Below, one piece after another: positions 26,481 to 37,910 of a stretch of DNA of 64,000 nucleotides; positions within the stretch are counted from its first letter, which is position 1; every line of letters starts with the position of its first letter. The stretch is from Chromobotia macracanthus (lineage: Eukaryota > Chordata > Actinopteri > Cypriniformes > Botiidae): contig JAZGTH010000002.1 in NCBI GenBank assembly GCA_036877525.1, positions 16,323,501 to 16,387,500 of the forward strand, written 5' to 3'. The position numbers and the translations under genes were made by a program. Below the pieces are notes generated by a model. The model had not been told where the DNA came from and did no database searches. It saw nothing but the letters and a program-made list of their open reading frames with translations.

Positions 26481-27370
26481 GTTTACGGTTTGTTATTAAG
26501 AGCGGTTGTCCAGACCGCTTTTACATTTTATTTCATAATTATACAAAGCCTCCCTTTGGTCATGGAAATGACTTCAAAAACTTCAGAGTCATTAAGTAAT
26601 GTTTATTTTAATTATTTTATATTTGAATTTCCCGGATAATGAGTGAGTCAGACGATTGATGAAAAACTGTTATTTCATCTGATCTTAAGATCTGCGCATG
26701 AGCTCAAGGCACTAGATAAGACTGCCATTGTGACACAGACGGATTCCCACCGCTCGGACCCTTGAGAAAGTTCCAGCTGTTTTCACAGGCTCGCGGTATC
26801 TGAGCATGGGGCATTTTACACCCTTCAGTCCAGAGGAGGGTGAAATGTTTTCACTGGCAACATTTTGACAGGGTCATTCTTCATGCACAGATTGATAACG
26901 AACCAAAACACAAACATAATCGTCTGAAAATGAATTCTTGTCTACAAAAGCATTTCACTCGTAAGGAATGTGAGTAGCAGTTTAGACGGATTGTAAGTTA
27001 GATGTTTCGAAAGGAAGTAATGTTAAATTTTAGTCTGCTACTTCCGAAGCCTTAAAGCGTAATTGCCCAAATGTCATTAAAACGGTCTATTAAAACAACA
27101 CAAAACATTTCTGTTCCGTTCTTGTTAAAACATTATTAATATAAGCATTATTATAATAGTTGTGTTGTCATCGTAGTACCACATGTCAGAATTAACCTCA
27201 AAATAATTCCGATGTCATACTTCGAAACAGCATCGCTATTATGACAAGCGTATTGGTGTTTTTATTCATTGATAAATGACTAGTGAAATAAAGTGCACTC
27301 GAGGGGCAGCGGAGATCAATACATTAACTGCCCAAATATATCATTTTCTGCGCCAAAAACGGATTATTAA

Positions 27371-27450
27371 AGCTGAGTGTAAACCTGGGCTACATTTGTA
27401 TATTTTCCGAGCGTTTAGGTGTGTGTTTCATTAACATAGACTGCTGTTTG
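27371..27450 (+). repeat. diverged direct repeat, copy A, upstream of prdm6
   Basis: Shares AGCTGAG(T/C)GTAAACCTGG, then TTTGTATATTTTC(C/T)GAG and TTTCATTAAC with copy B about 1 kb away. Neither copy shows transposon ends. Confidence 0.7.
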
Positions 27451-28173
27451 ACATTCACTTAGACCCTTTGCGTTTCTTGTTAATTAATTCTGCTCTTGGC
27501 TGAAAGACGAATGAACGAGGCTGCTTGACAGGAGACCGATACAGAATTCAGCAACCAGCGGCTCTTATTATAGTTTTAAGGTCACGGGTTTCTGACTATA
27601 TAATTCATTAATATAGACGTATATTCAGATGGGATCTGATGGTCATCCTGTTGGTGCAGCTCATTTTTGGACACATTTAATCGTAGAAATGTTTAATAAA
27701 TTCCATGTTAACAGCCTCTACAAATGTATATATACAACGGTGTGTTTAAAACACATCTATTAATTATGTGAATATAGTACTAATATTTGCTGCCTATTCG
27801 TTAATAATATTATATTGTGTGCACTTAAATAATAAATATTCACAGTTCACCCACCACTGTGGTGTTAGTGAAATACATTTAATAATATAATATATAATAT
27901 TTAAGCCACTGATACGGTTGTGTCTTCAGATATGAATTTTACCCTGGATTAACAAGGTTATTTTTCTTTCAAAATATCAGTGGAGTCAGTTCATAATATT
28001 GCTTGCTTTAATATCAGATACATATGGATTACTAATGAATCTGTATTTTTGTTCATTTGTATCAGTACATGTGTTTTTAATTTATTGTAGCGCTTTGGGT
28101 GTTTTAATGAGAGAGAATGAAGTCATCCGTCCTCTTCAGGTCGTCTAATGTTGGGCTGAGCTGTCAGTGACTA

Positions 28174-28319
28174 TATTTACATTTACGCATTTGGCAGATG
28201 CTTTTAAACAAAAAACGACTTGCAGTACATTTAAGTTACACCTTTTGTCATTACGTGTTGCCTGGGAATCGAACCCACTACATTGCGCTGCTAACGTAAT
28301 GCTCTGAGATACAGGAACA
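28174..28319 (-). mobile_element. tRNA-derived SINE, full-length-like
   Basis: On the minus strand: the head TTCCTGTATCTCAGAGCATT, box B GTGGGTTCGATTCCCAGG, then the tail with CATCTGCCAAATGCGTAAAT. Same family as 19319-19415 and typical of fish genomes. Confidence 0.85.
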
Positions 28320-28364
28320 CAAAAAGATTAATCTTGTAATATAGCAGTACATGTATCAAAAAAC

Positions 28365-28442
28365 AGCTGAGCGTAAACCTGGACTTCTTTTGTATATTTT
28401 CTGAGAGTTTATGCGGGTCTTTCATTAACCTGAACCGCTGTT
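28365..28442 (+). repeat. diverged direct repeat, copy B, upstream of prdm6
   Basis: Partner of 27371-27450, same orientation. The similarity is patchy but collinear over about 80 bp and may continue weakly downstream (ATACAGAA...CAGC...CCAGCG in both). Confidence 0.7.
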
Positions 28443-28759
28443 CATACTTTTATCAGCGTTGTAACGGACTCCACTGACCGCCCTTAAAGAGCCTCAGACA
28501 GCGGCAGCGCATACAGAACAGCTGCCAGCGTTGAGCAGAACCTCACGTCTTTACACTGGCCTCCACTTACACTTACGATTGACTTAAAGTATTACTGCTG
28601 GTTTATAAATCATTTAACGGCCTACAGGACCTCAATTCAGAACAGAAATGCTCACAGACAGCTCAGATCATTAGGATCACGTCAGTTAGAAAGGTTTACT
28701 CAAAACAAGGGGGTCTGCTTTTAGCTTTTATGCCACACATAGCTTGATGTAGCTTTCAG

Positions 28760-28975
28760 AGAAGACCAGATATGGTCCAACAGTATCCACATTCAAATCC
28801 AGACTCAAAACACTTCAGTTTGGCTGTGCATTTACTGAACTAGCCCTGTGCTTTGTTCCATTTCTTGCACTCTATTTTATACTTGTATCTTCTTTGTATG
28901 TAAAAAAAAAGTATGTAAAGCACTTGAAATTACCATGTGTATGAAATGAGTGATATAAATAAACTTGACTTGCCA
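28760..28975 (+). mobile_element. 3'-end fragment of a non-LTR retrotransposon
   Basis: Resembles the common fish LINE 3' end: TTTACTGAACTAGCCCTGTG, then a low-complexity T-rich part, TGTAAAGCACTTGAAATTAC and the tail GATATAAATAAACTTGACTT. No coding part remains. Confidence 0.6.
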
Positions 28976-30012
28976 GCCTTCCTCAGAGCAAACAGGCAGT
29001 GCACGAGAGCCTGAAGTAAATAAACCTCATTAATCTTGAATCACCCTTACAAATTGTGGAAAATACCTTTAAATCCTTATTTACATCACATATGTTCTTT
29101 ATGTTGTCACTTAACACTCCTCTCCTACACTGATATCCCAGTATAATGTGCAAAGTGTATTCAGAGCAGGAATATAAACACTTTTGTGAATTGCACCACT
29201 TCACTTGCAGATAACAAAAGGTCTGTATTTAAATAAGATTTTAAGCAAACATTTCTATTGTTTTGTGACTCCAAATGACCCAGAAGCTCATAAAGTCATA
29301 CAGTTACAGTCTGTCATTCTCAAATCTTACCTGAACCTGGAAACCTGAAATTGAATGATTTAGAAACCTCAATGAATCATTTTCTGGGATATGTGACATC
29401 ATGAAGCTAAAGCTAAAGTCTTCACAGTGATTTCTGGAGTTCATGTGCTAAACTGAAGGTCTCAATACAATAAGGAATTAAAGGAATACAATAAAAGACT
29501 GAAATATATACTGATACAGGAAATGATTTGCAGTAAACTGGGAGTAAATATACATACCAAAACACCACCATTGGGCATTTGAAAGAAAAACACCAGTTAA
29601 ATAAATGGCAAAATTCAGCTCTATCCCAATTACTGGACCAGCCATCGTTACACAGAAGTCGTGACAGAGGACCTCCAGGGTCTGGGCTGGGATGAGCTGT
29701 GGCACTTTACATGGAGGATATCGGAGAGTCTAATGAAGTTCGCAGCTCACCAGATTAAGGGTCCTGTGGCCCCTAGATTGTGCTCTGTAAGAAAGGGAAA
29801 ATAGTCAGAGAAAATAATTATTACAACAGGGATATACTGTATGACAAAATTCAAGCAATAAAATGGATTTGTACCCATCTATTTATTTAAAGTCTAAGTT
29901 TCATACTTAGACTCTGAATAACATACATTCAGTTATTACACATTGTACACACTTTAAAGAATGAATTCATGTAAGCTGGACAACATTAATCTCAGTGACA
30001 AAAGGTCACCGA

Positions 30013-32892
30013 AATGACTGTAAGGAGTGAACAGTATTCTGTAAAATGAAACAGTATACCGTAAGGAGTAAACATTATACTGTAAAGAGTTAATAGTATG
30101 CCGTGAGGAGTAGACAGTATGCTGTAAAGAGTTAATAGTATACTACAGGGAGTAAACAGTATGCTGTAAAGAGGTAATAGTATACTATAGGGAGTAAACA
30201 GTATGCTGTAAAGAGATAATAGTATACTATAGGGAGTAAACATTATACTATAAAGAGTTAATAGTATACTATAGGGAGTAAACAGTATGCTGTAAAGAGT
30301 TAATAGTATACTATAGGGAGTAAACATTATACTATAAAGAGTTAATAGTATACTATAGGGAGTAAACAGTATGCTGTAAAGAGTTAATAGTATACTATAG
30401 GGAGTAAACATTATACTGTAAAAAGTTAATAGTATACTATAGGGAGTAAACAGTATGCTGTAAAGAGTTAATAGTATACTATAGGGAGTAAACAGTATGC
30501 TGTAAAGAGTTAATAGTATACTATAGGGAGTAAAGATTATACTGTAAAGAGGTAATAGTATACTATAGGGAGTAAACAGTATGCTGTAAAGAGTTAATAG
30601 TATACTATAGGGAGTAAACAGTAGGCTGTAAAGAGTTCATAGTATACTATAGGGAGTAAACAGTAGGCTGTAAAGAGTTAATAGTATACTATAGGTAGTA
30701 AACAGTAGGCTGTAAAGAGTTAATAGTATACTATAGGGAGTAAACAGTATGGTGTAAAGAGTTAATAGTATACTATAGGTAGTAAACAGTATAGTGTAAA
30801 GAGTTAATAGTATACTATAGGGAGTAAACAGTAGGCTGTAAAGAGTTAATAGTATACTATAGGGAGTAAACATTATACTGTAAAGAGTTAATAGTATACT
30901 ATAGGGAGTAAACAGCAGGCTGTAAAGAGTTAATAGTATACTATAGGGAGTAAACATTATACTGTAAAGAGTTAATAGTATACTATAGGGAGTAAACAGT
31001 ATGCTGTAAAGAGCTAATAGTATACTATAGGGAGTAAACAGTATGCTGTAAAGAGATAATAGTATACTATAGGGAGTAAACATTATACTGTAAAGAGTTA
31101 ATAGTATACTATAGGGAGTAAACAGTATGCTGTAAAGAGTTAATAGTATACTATAGGGAGTAAACAGTATGCTGTAAAGAGGTAATAGTATACTATAGGG
31201 AGTAAACAGTATGCTGTAAAGAGTTAATAGTATACTATATTGAATAAACAGTATGCTGTAAAGAGTTAATAGTATACTATAGGGAGTAAACATTATACTG
31301 TAAAGAGTTAATAGTATACTATAGGGAGTAAACAGTATGCTGTAAAGAGTTAATAGTATACTATAGGGAGTAAACAGTATGCTGTAAAGAGTTAATAGTA
31401 TACTATAGGGAGTAAACAGTATGCTGTAAAGAGGTAATAGTATACTATAGGGAGTAAACAGTATGCTGTAAAGAGTAAATAGTATACTATAGGTAGTAAA
31501 CAGTATGCTGTAAAGAGTTAATAGTATACTATAGGTAGTAAACAGTATGCTGTAAAGAGTAAATAGTATACTATAGGGAGTAAACAGTACGCTGTAAAGA
31601 GTTAATAGTATACTATAGGGAGTAAACAGTACGCTGTAAAGAGTTAATAGTATACTATAGGGAGTAAACAGTAGGCTGTAAAGAGTTAATAGTATACTAT
31701 AGGGAGTAAACAGTACGCTGTAAAGAGTTAATAGTATACTATAGGGAGTAAACAGTACGCTGTAAAGAGTTAATAGTATACTATAGGGAGTAAACAGTAC
31801 GCTGTAAAGAGTTAATAGTATACTATAGGGAGTAAACAGTAGGCTGTAAAGAGCTAATAGTATACTATAGGGAGTAAACAGTAGGCTGTAAAGAGTTAAT
31901 AGTATACTATAGGGAGTAAACATTATACTGTAAAGAGTTAATAGTATACTATAGGGAGTAAACAGGAGGCTGTAAAGAGTTAATAGTATACTATAGGGAG
32001 TAAACATTATACTGTAAAGAGTTAATAGTATACTATAGGGAGTAAACAGTAGGCTGTAAAGAGTTAATAGTATACTATAGGGAGTAAACATTATACTGTA
32101 AAGAGTTAATAGTATACTATAGGGAGTAAACAGTAGGCTGTAAAGAGTTAATAGTATACTATAGGGAGTAAACAGTAGGCTGTAAAGAGTTAATAGTATA
32201 CTATAGGGAGTAAACATTATACTGTAAAGAGTTAATAGTATACTATAGGGAGTAAACAGTAGGCTGTAAAGAGTTAATAGTATACTATAGGGAGTAAACA
32301 GTATGGTGTAAAGAGTTAATAGTATACTATAGGGAGTAAACAGTATGCTGTAAAGAGTTAATAGTATACTATAGGGAGTAAACAGTAGGCTGTAAAGAGT
32401 TAATAGTATACTATAGGGAGTAAACATTATACTGTAAAGAGTTAATAGTATACTATAGGGAGTAAACAGTATGCTGTAAAGAGTTAATAGTATACTATAG
32501 GGAGTAAACAGTATGCTGTAAAGAGTTAATAGTATACTATAGGGAGTAAACATTATACTGTAAAGAGTTCATAGTATACTATAGGGAGTAAACAGTAGGC
32601 TGTAAAGAGTTAATAGTATACTATAGGGAGTAAACAGTATGCTGTAAAGAGATAATAGTATACTATAGGGAGTAAACAGTATGGTGTAAAGAGTTAATAG
32701 TATACTATAGGGAGTAAACAGTATGCTGTAAAGAGTTAATAGTATACTATAGGGAGTAAACAGTAGGCTGTAAAGAGTTAATAGTATACTATAGGGAGTA
32801 AACATTATACTGTAAAGAGTTAATAGTATACTATAGGGAGTAAACAGTATGCTGTAAAGAGTTAATAGTATACTATAGGGAGTAAACAGCAG
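30013..32892. repeat. 42-bp minisatellite (2 x 21 bp), about 68 units, next to ppic
   Basis: Each 42-bp unit consists of two related 21-bp halves, one with the perfect 12-bp palindrome ATAGTATACTAT, the other with CAGTATGCTGTA. The halves share AGT.AA.AGTAT.CT.TA. The left edge (30013-30120) is the most diverged. Because 42 is divisible by 3, the minus strand is open for over 600 codons (unit FTPYSILLTLYSIL). That is an arithmetic result of the period and is not called a gene. The array ends about 110 bp before the ppic start codon. Confidence 0.97.
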
Positions 32893-33003
32893 GCTACACG
32901 TCCTACAGTTCGGAAAAAGACGCTCTGGTGTGACGCGCAGGAAGGAGGAGCGTCAAACAGGAAGAAATCACGTACTCCGCTGATCTGAATTCAGTCAAAC
33001 GCG
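32893..33003 (+). promoter_or_regulatory. ppic: remaining unique upstream sequence of ppic
   Basis: Only about 110 bp of unique DNA separate the array from the ATG. It is moderately GC-rich, with GTGTGACGCGCAGG and AATCACGTACTCC. No TATA box is seen. Transcription must start here or inside the array. Confidence 0.4.
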
Positions 33004-34867
33004 ATGAAGCGGCTTCATTTATGGCTCGCACTGGCGCTGTTTTATTTGGCATTGAGAAGGGCCACTGCCGATTCTAAAACGCGAACCGGACCGAAAGTCA
33101 CGGAGACGGTGAGACGTGCGTCAGGCTACATTTTGTGCGAACCGAAGAAAACGGGCCGCGTCGTCAATACCCTATACACACAGAAATGAGTTAAAACTGT
33201 GTGTTTCTGTGTGTTTCTGTGTTTGTCAGTATTACGTTCATTTATAACATCTTGACGCGACGCTTGGAGAATACGCGACATCACTCCTGCACTGCGGCTC
33301 ATTATGAGCAGTTACGTTTTATTCGTTTCATTATATTTACTCAAATGCTATATTACTCTGTCACTGTTCAAATCAGTGAAAACGTGTAAATTTACTGCAG
33401 ACGCACGAAGATGCTTTAAAACAGGTCACACATCATATTGTGTTAGTTATCCTACTGCTAAATATAGTAGCGCTGAAACAATCTTAGTTTTCTTTAAGTT
33501 TCAAGCTCTTCTGGTTTCTGTGTGCTGCAGGTGTTTTTTGACATCACTGTAGGAGGACATGAGGTTGGCAGGATTGTGATCGGTCTGTTTGGGGAGGTCA
33601 CGCCTATCACCGTGCAGAACTTTGTCACACTTGCCACAGGAGAGGTAGAACCTCAGATGTTAAATCTCACATCTGTGCTAAATGAACAAAGTCCCGCCCA
33701 CAAACTGCGGTATCCTGTATCTTTAAATGACTGTAGTGTCACTCACTCTGCCAGTGACATCGGGTGAGCACACTAACACAAAGTCTCTCTTCAGAAAGGT
33801 TACGGCTTTAAAGGCAGTAAGTTTCATCGTGTTATCAAAGATTTCATGATCCAGGGAGGAGATTTCACAGCTGGAGATGGAAGAGGAGGTGAGAAGAATT
33901 TACCATCATCTCTGCAATCTAGATTGAGGTTTTGTACAGTGTGGACAGGGTTAGAGAATCCCGTACAAAAAGGAACCAGATCAGAAGACTGGTAAAGAGT
34001 TAGTTTACTCAAAATGAAATGTCTGTCATCATTTACTCACCCTCATTCAAAACCCACACAACTTTTTCTTCTGTGGAACACAAAAGTCTTGCAGAACATG
34101 TGTGCTGATAATAGACTCATTGATCCACACTGTTGATCTCCCTAAAAGCACCACTCACCTCTCATCTTCATCATTATTTAGATAAATAAAACTTAATATA
34201 TAAGTTATAAATATCAGCTCTTGTGTCCCCTACAAGTAAAAGTATCTATGGTAACACATTGGCAGATGAAAACTTCAAGCTGGAACATTTTGGGGCCAGT
34301 TGGGTCAGCATGGCAAACGCGGGCCCGACACCAATGGCTCTCAGTTCTTCATCACGTTGACTAGAGCTCCCTGGCTGGACGGAAAACACGTGGTGTTTGG
34401 TAAAGTCCTGGAGAGCATGGTGAGCCTTCTTCTGTACATGATGCAGAGAACAATGACTTCTGTTACTAGACATACTGTACAATTCCTCATCACAAAATCC
34501 TAGAGAGTCAGTCACATACAGCCAATGCTTACGGCTAATGTTTAATCATCACATTCATCATTTGTTACACTGTAAAAAAAACTTTGCTGCCTTAAAATTT
34601 TAAGTTTAATCAATGTGGCTGCACAAGTCATTTCAACTTACCCTACATAAGCTTAACTGGTCTTACACCAGTCAGGGTTTAAACAGCAAAGTTGTTTTTA
34701 CAGTGTAGTCACTGACTCACATTATGTGTGAAATCAGTCTGTCTGTCGTTCACACTATTGAACTTCAGGACACAAACGAGTGGAATCTGCCGTACACAGA
34801 GTGTGTGATCGTGAACAGTGGAAGCATCAAGGTAAAGGAGCCTTTCACAGTGGAAGTGGAGGGCTAG
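33004..34867 (+). pseudogene. ppic: cyclophilin C (peptidyl-prolyl isomerase), reading frame disrupted
   Basis: Exons: 33004-33108 (signal peptide MKRLHLWLALALFYLALRRA), 33531-33644 (VFFDITVGGHEVGRIVIGLF), 33795-33888 (KGYGFKGSKFHRVIKDFMIQ), about 34237-34419 and about 34752-34867, ending EVEG plus TAG at 34865-34867. Cyclophilin active-site residues survive: HR and FMIQ in exon 3, SQFFIT and WLDGKH in exon 4. Three faults occur. The canonical exon 4 acceptor (AG at 235-236 of the 34 kb block) is one base out of frame. One base is missing near 34320 (ATGGCAAACGC/GGGCCC). The natural exon 5 acceptor is out of frame after a TCTGTCTG doubling. Upstream acceptors at 34217 and 34708 would rescue the first and third, not the second. 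Known role: prolyl isomerase of the secretory pathway. Either a young pseudogene or assembly errors; both single-base losses sit at G runs, which favours caution. Confidence 0.75.
34566..34707. mobile_element. MITE with terminal inverted repeats in ppic intron 4
   Basis: Begins TACACTGTAAAAAAAACTTT and ends AAAGTTGTTTTTACAGTGTA, inverted copies of about 24 bp that continue to GCTG/CAGC. Length 142 bp and non-coding. A related element lies at 63246-63493 in the opposite orientation. Confidence 0.85.
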
Positions 34868-35135
34868 TAAGATCAGACAGATAGTTAGGGGATGTTATAT
34901 GCAGTTTCATATCTTCACATTCTCATTTGCATTCTCAAGTCATTGAGATTGTTCACACTCTTCTGTATGTGCTGTTGTCTTGTGTAATTGCCAAATATAT
35001 CTGTCCTCACTGGGCAGCACTTTATATGTTGTAGGACAGTATTGTGGGTGAATATTTAATTTTGTTTTATATATTTATTTGAATTACAACTTTGAATCAT
35101 GTTTATAAAGTCATTTACTACACAAATAATAGACT

Positions 35136-35342
35136 AATAAATTATTAGGTGAATCTGGGTAAATTAATTTCAGTTCGACCTAAACCTGTCCTAAAGAGGA
35201 GATGCCATTGGACTGATTTGAAACCTCATGCTGAAACACTAAATATCATTAATAATCTGATTTTAAGTTGTTCTATCTGTTTTTACAGTGTCTGAGACTT
35301 TGAACACAAATGCTTATTTGCATAATTTGCATAAAAAATAAA
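35136..35342 (+). terminator. candidate poly(A) signals of ppic
   Basis: AATAAA occurs at 35136-35141 and 35337-35342. The second is followed by a GT-rich TCTGTTTGTG (about 35366) and is the better candidate, about 470 nt after the stop. Confidence 0.5.
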
Positions 35343-37679
35343 AACAAGCTTGCTATATATACACACTTCTGTTTGTGCCCTTATAGACCGATCATATTTT
35401 TACATTATTGTCAAGAGATTTCACTGCTGTGTCACAATAAATTACTCTGATGCTGAGATTTTCCCAGCTGACCTGATGGATGAACGAGCCACAGTTTCAT
35501 TTCCTGCTGCTTCATCTGATCTGATCAGAGTGCGATTTGTTCTTCTCACCTGCTTCATCTTGTAATAATCAGGACAGAAACATTCAAAGGTCAGAGCAGA
35601 CAGCAGGTCATGTGATCAGCCCGGTAGGACTGTAACAGACAGAGATCTGATCTGTAAACATATAAACATTTGATAAGACACAGCTGAACACAGTCCAGAA
35701 CGTTATATTTCACCTGAACATCAAAAAAAAACTTTACATATAGTAAATGAAGCCTGTATTTAAAATGCTACTTTCCAGTGATTCAAATGAGACAAAACAC
35801 ATTTTTCTAAATTCTCTATTTAATTTGCTGTTTTATGTGACTTTACATATTTAAAATGTCATGGATGATGTTTTTAAATCATTTTAACATAATTAACTAA
35901 ATAAATATAAGATTTAACTTAGTTTAAACCAATGTCTTAAACAGTATAAGAGTAAATAAAGCACGTTTCTAAGCACACAGAACTCTGCACATGAAGAAAC
36001 TGATGTTTCCTCTTTGACCAGATACAAGATCCTTAACCAACAAGTGAAGCTCCAAGGAGCTCCGGGAGAAGATTTCAGAAAGCACTGCTATGGAATACAG
36101 CAGAGAATCGATTTAGGAGCTGGAAGAGTGTGTGGAGGTGAGCAGAGATGACAGGCCTCATTACAGCAGACCTGGAGTCCCTCAGGGGTGCTCCTGCTGC
36201 ATGATGGGACAGTTTGCTGGAAAGGTCAAGAGCAGACAAATCAGCCTGGCAGAAAGAATCTGAAGCTGCCCCTCACCGAGTGCTGTGATCTTCTGACAGT
36301 TCACTCAGAGATGATTCCCTCAGTTCAGTGTTCATGTGCAACATCACAGAATGAGAGGGATCACAGGAATTATCCGCTCATTTTGATTCCTAATAAAACC
36401 TCATCGACAACAGAACCAATGTTAATGAATAAATCCTTTTCCAGCGTTTAACTTCAGTGCATAAACACTGCAAATACGAGCACTTCTAATGCTAACTTTT
36501 ATCTAATATGATCAGGACTGTCTATTGATTGTGGTGCTGTTCCTCCACTGACAAGCGAATCATTTACAAATCTCCCCTCAGTTTCTGCTGTATTGACGTC
36601 CCTGTAATGGTGCGTCTAACCCTGTGAAACACTGACAATTATTAGCCCGTGCTCCCCATCCTGCAGCTTTTTACAATTAGGTCTTGAATTATCAAAGTGA
36701 TGAATCTGACACCCTTCACACGGCTGAGAGATCAGACAGATTGAGCAAGAATTCTAATTCATTTGCACTAAAACGGCATTAAATGCTTTGCTGTATTTTA
36801 GTGATATGTGGATATATAGACTAGGCCAATTAACAGATTAAACAGCTTTAAACAAAAGTGGTTGTATTGGTTTCAAAATCTGAAAAATTCAAAACGATGA
36901 CAGATAATGCACACATTTAAAATTATAAATAATTATTTATAATTGTAATAATTATAATTATTATATAATAATAATAATATAATAATTATATTTTAATTAC
37001 TAATTGTAGATTTTGTTGATAGACGTTGTGTAAAATGTGCTGTACATTTCATTTGCTATCATTAAATTGTATTATCAACACATGACCCACCTTGATCTTC
37101 AAATATTGTTAACATAATCATATATTAAAAAAACATACATACTATTCACTGTATCAAAATCAGTATGATAAGCAGCAGTCTCATGCATCACTGAACAAAA
37201 GCAAACAATCTGCTAATTCTGCTTTGAAGAAGCATCTAAAACTGAGACAACATTTTTAAAACAACTCTGAACTATTGTGAATTTAAAAAATCTGTGTGCC
37301 AAAGCCCAAAACCAATCCAGTCTAAAAATGTGGCTGCAGCCTTGGAAATCAATAGAGCTCCATCTTCTAACATGGAACAGACACCTGCTGGACGGCATCG
37401 ATTGTCCCTTCAGGACCTTCTCACAGGCTTCCTGCTAGTGTCACCAATTGTCTGCTTTTTTCTCTTTTGCCCGTTAGAATACGGTCACAAATTTACAAAA
37501 GGGACTTGTTCTCCCCGACCCAAGTGAGGTACCATCACTCAGTGGAAAAACATTGTGAAAATATCAAAGGGAAGGTCCATCCGACAGGGGAGAGGTATAA
37601 ACAGTCTAATGATTTCCCTAGAGTTTCTACCAAGAGCCAATGTCACATGAAAACAGCATAAATGGTGACATATCCTCAC

Positions 37680-37910
37680 TCAGGATCCCTGGGAAATCGA
37701 ACACTGACATTCTTTCAGGGCCTGAGCCTCCTCATCAGCCAATTATCGTGGTAACTGGACAGCGAACTTCTCTGAGTGCGGTCGAGAATGCCACGAACCT
37801 TCTGAGATTATGACTGCGTGCTCTGCCAAAACAACCTTGAATACACGGAGCCTGGGGCCCAGATACTATTTATAAATGAACTGAAACCGCTTTGGATCAA
37901 ATACCCTGTA
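37680..37910. promoter_or_regulatory. candidate conserved non-coding element
   Basis: Repeat-free and complex, with CAGCCAATTATCGTGG (homeobox-like core) and CTATTTATAAATGAAC (MEF2-like). Judged only by texture; conservation not tested. Confidence 0.25.

Larger units (their letters stand above)
26481..30012. other. region between prdm6 and the 42-bp array
   Basis: No coding exon recognised. It holds a pair of diverged direct repeats (27371-27450, 28365-28442), a SINE and a LINE tail. Several repeat-poor blocks (26680-26840, 27300-27560) could be prdm6 enhancers; this is inference. Confidence 0.45.

Noticed and set aside
30637..32805. 638-codon minus-strand frame of hydrophobic FTPYSILLTLYSIL repeats
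   Set aside because: The 42-bp period is divisible by 3, so a stop-free unit stays open automatically. No signal for a promoter, splice sites or unique termini.
34246..34515. 89-codon minus-strand frame
   Set aside because: Antisense of ppic exon 4.
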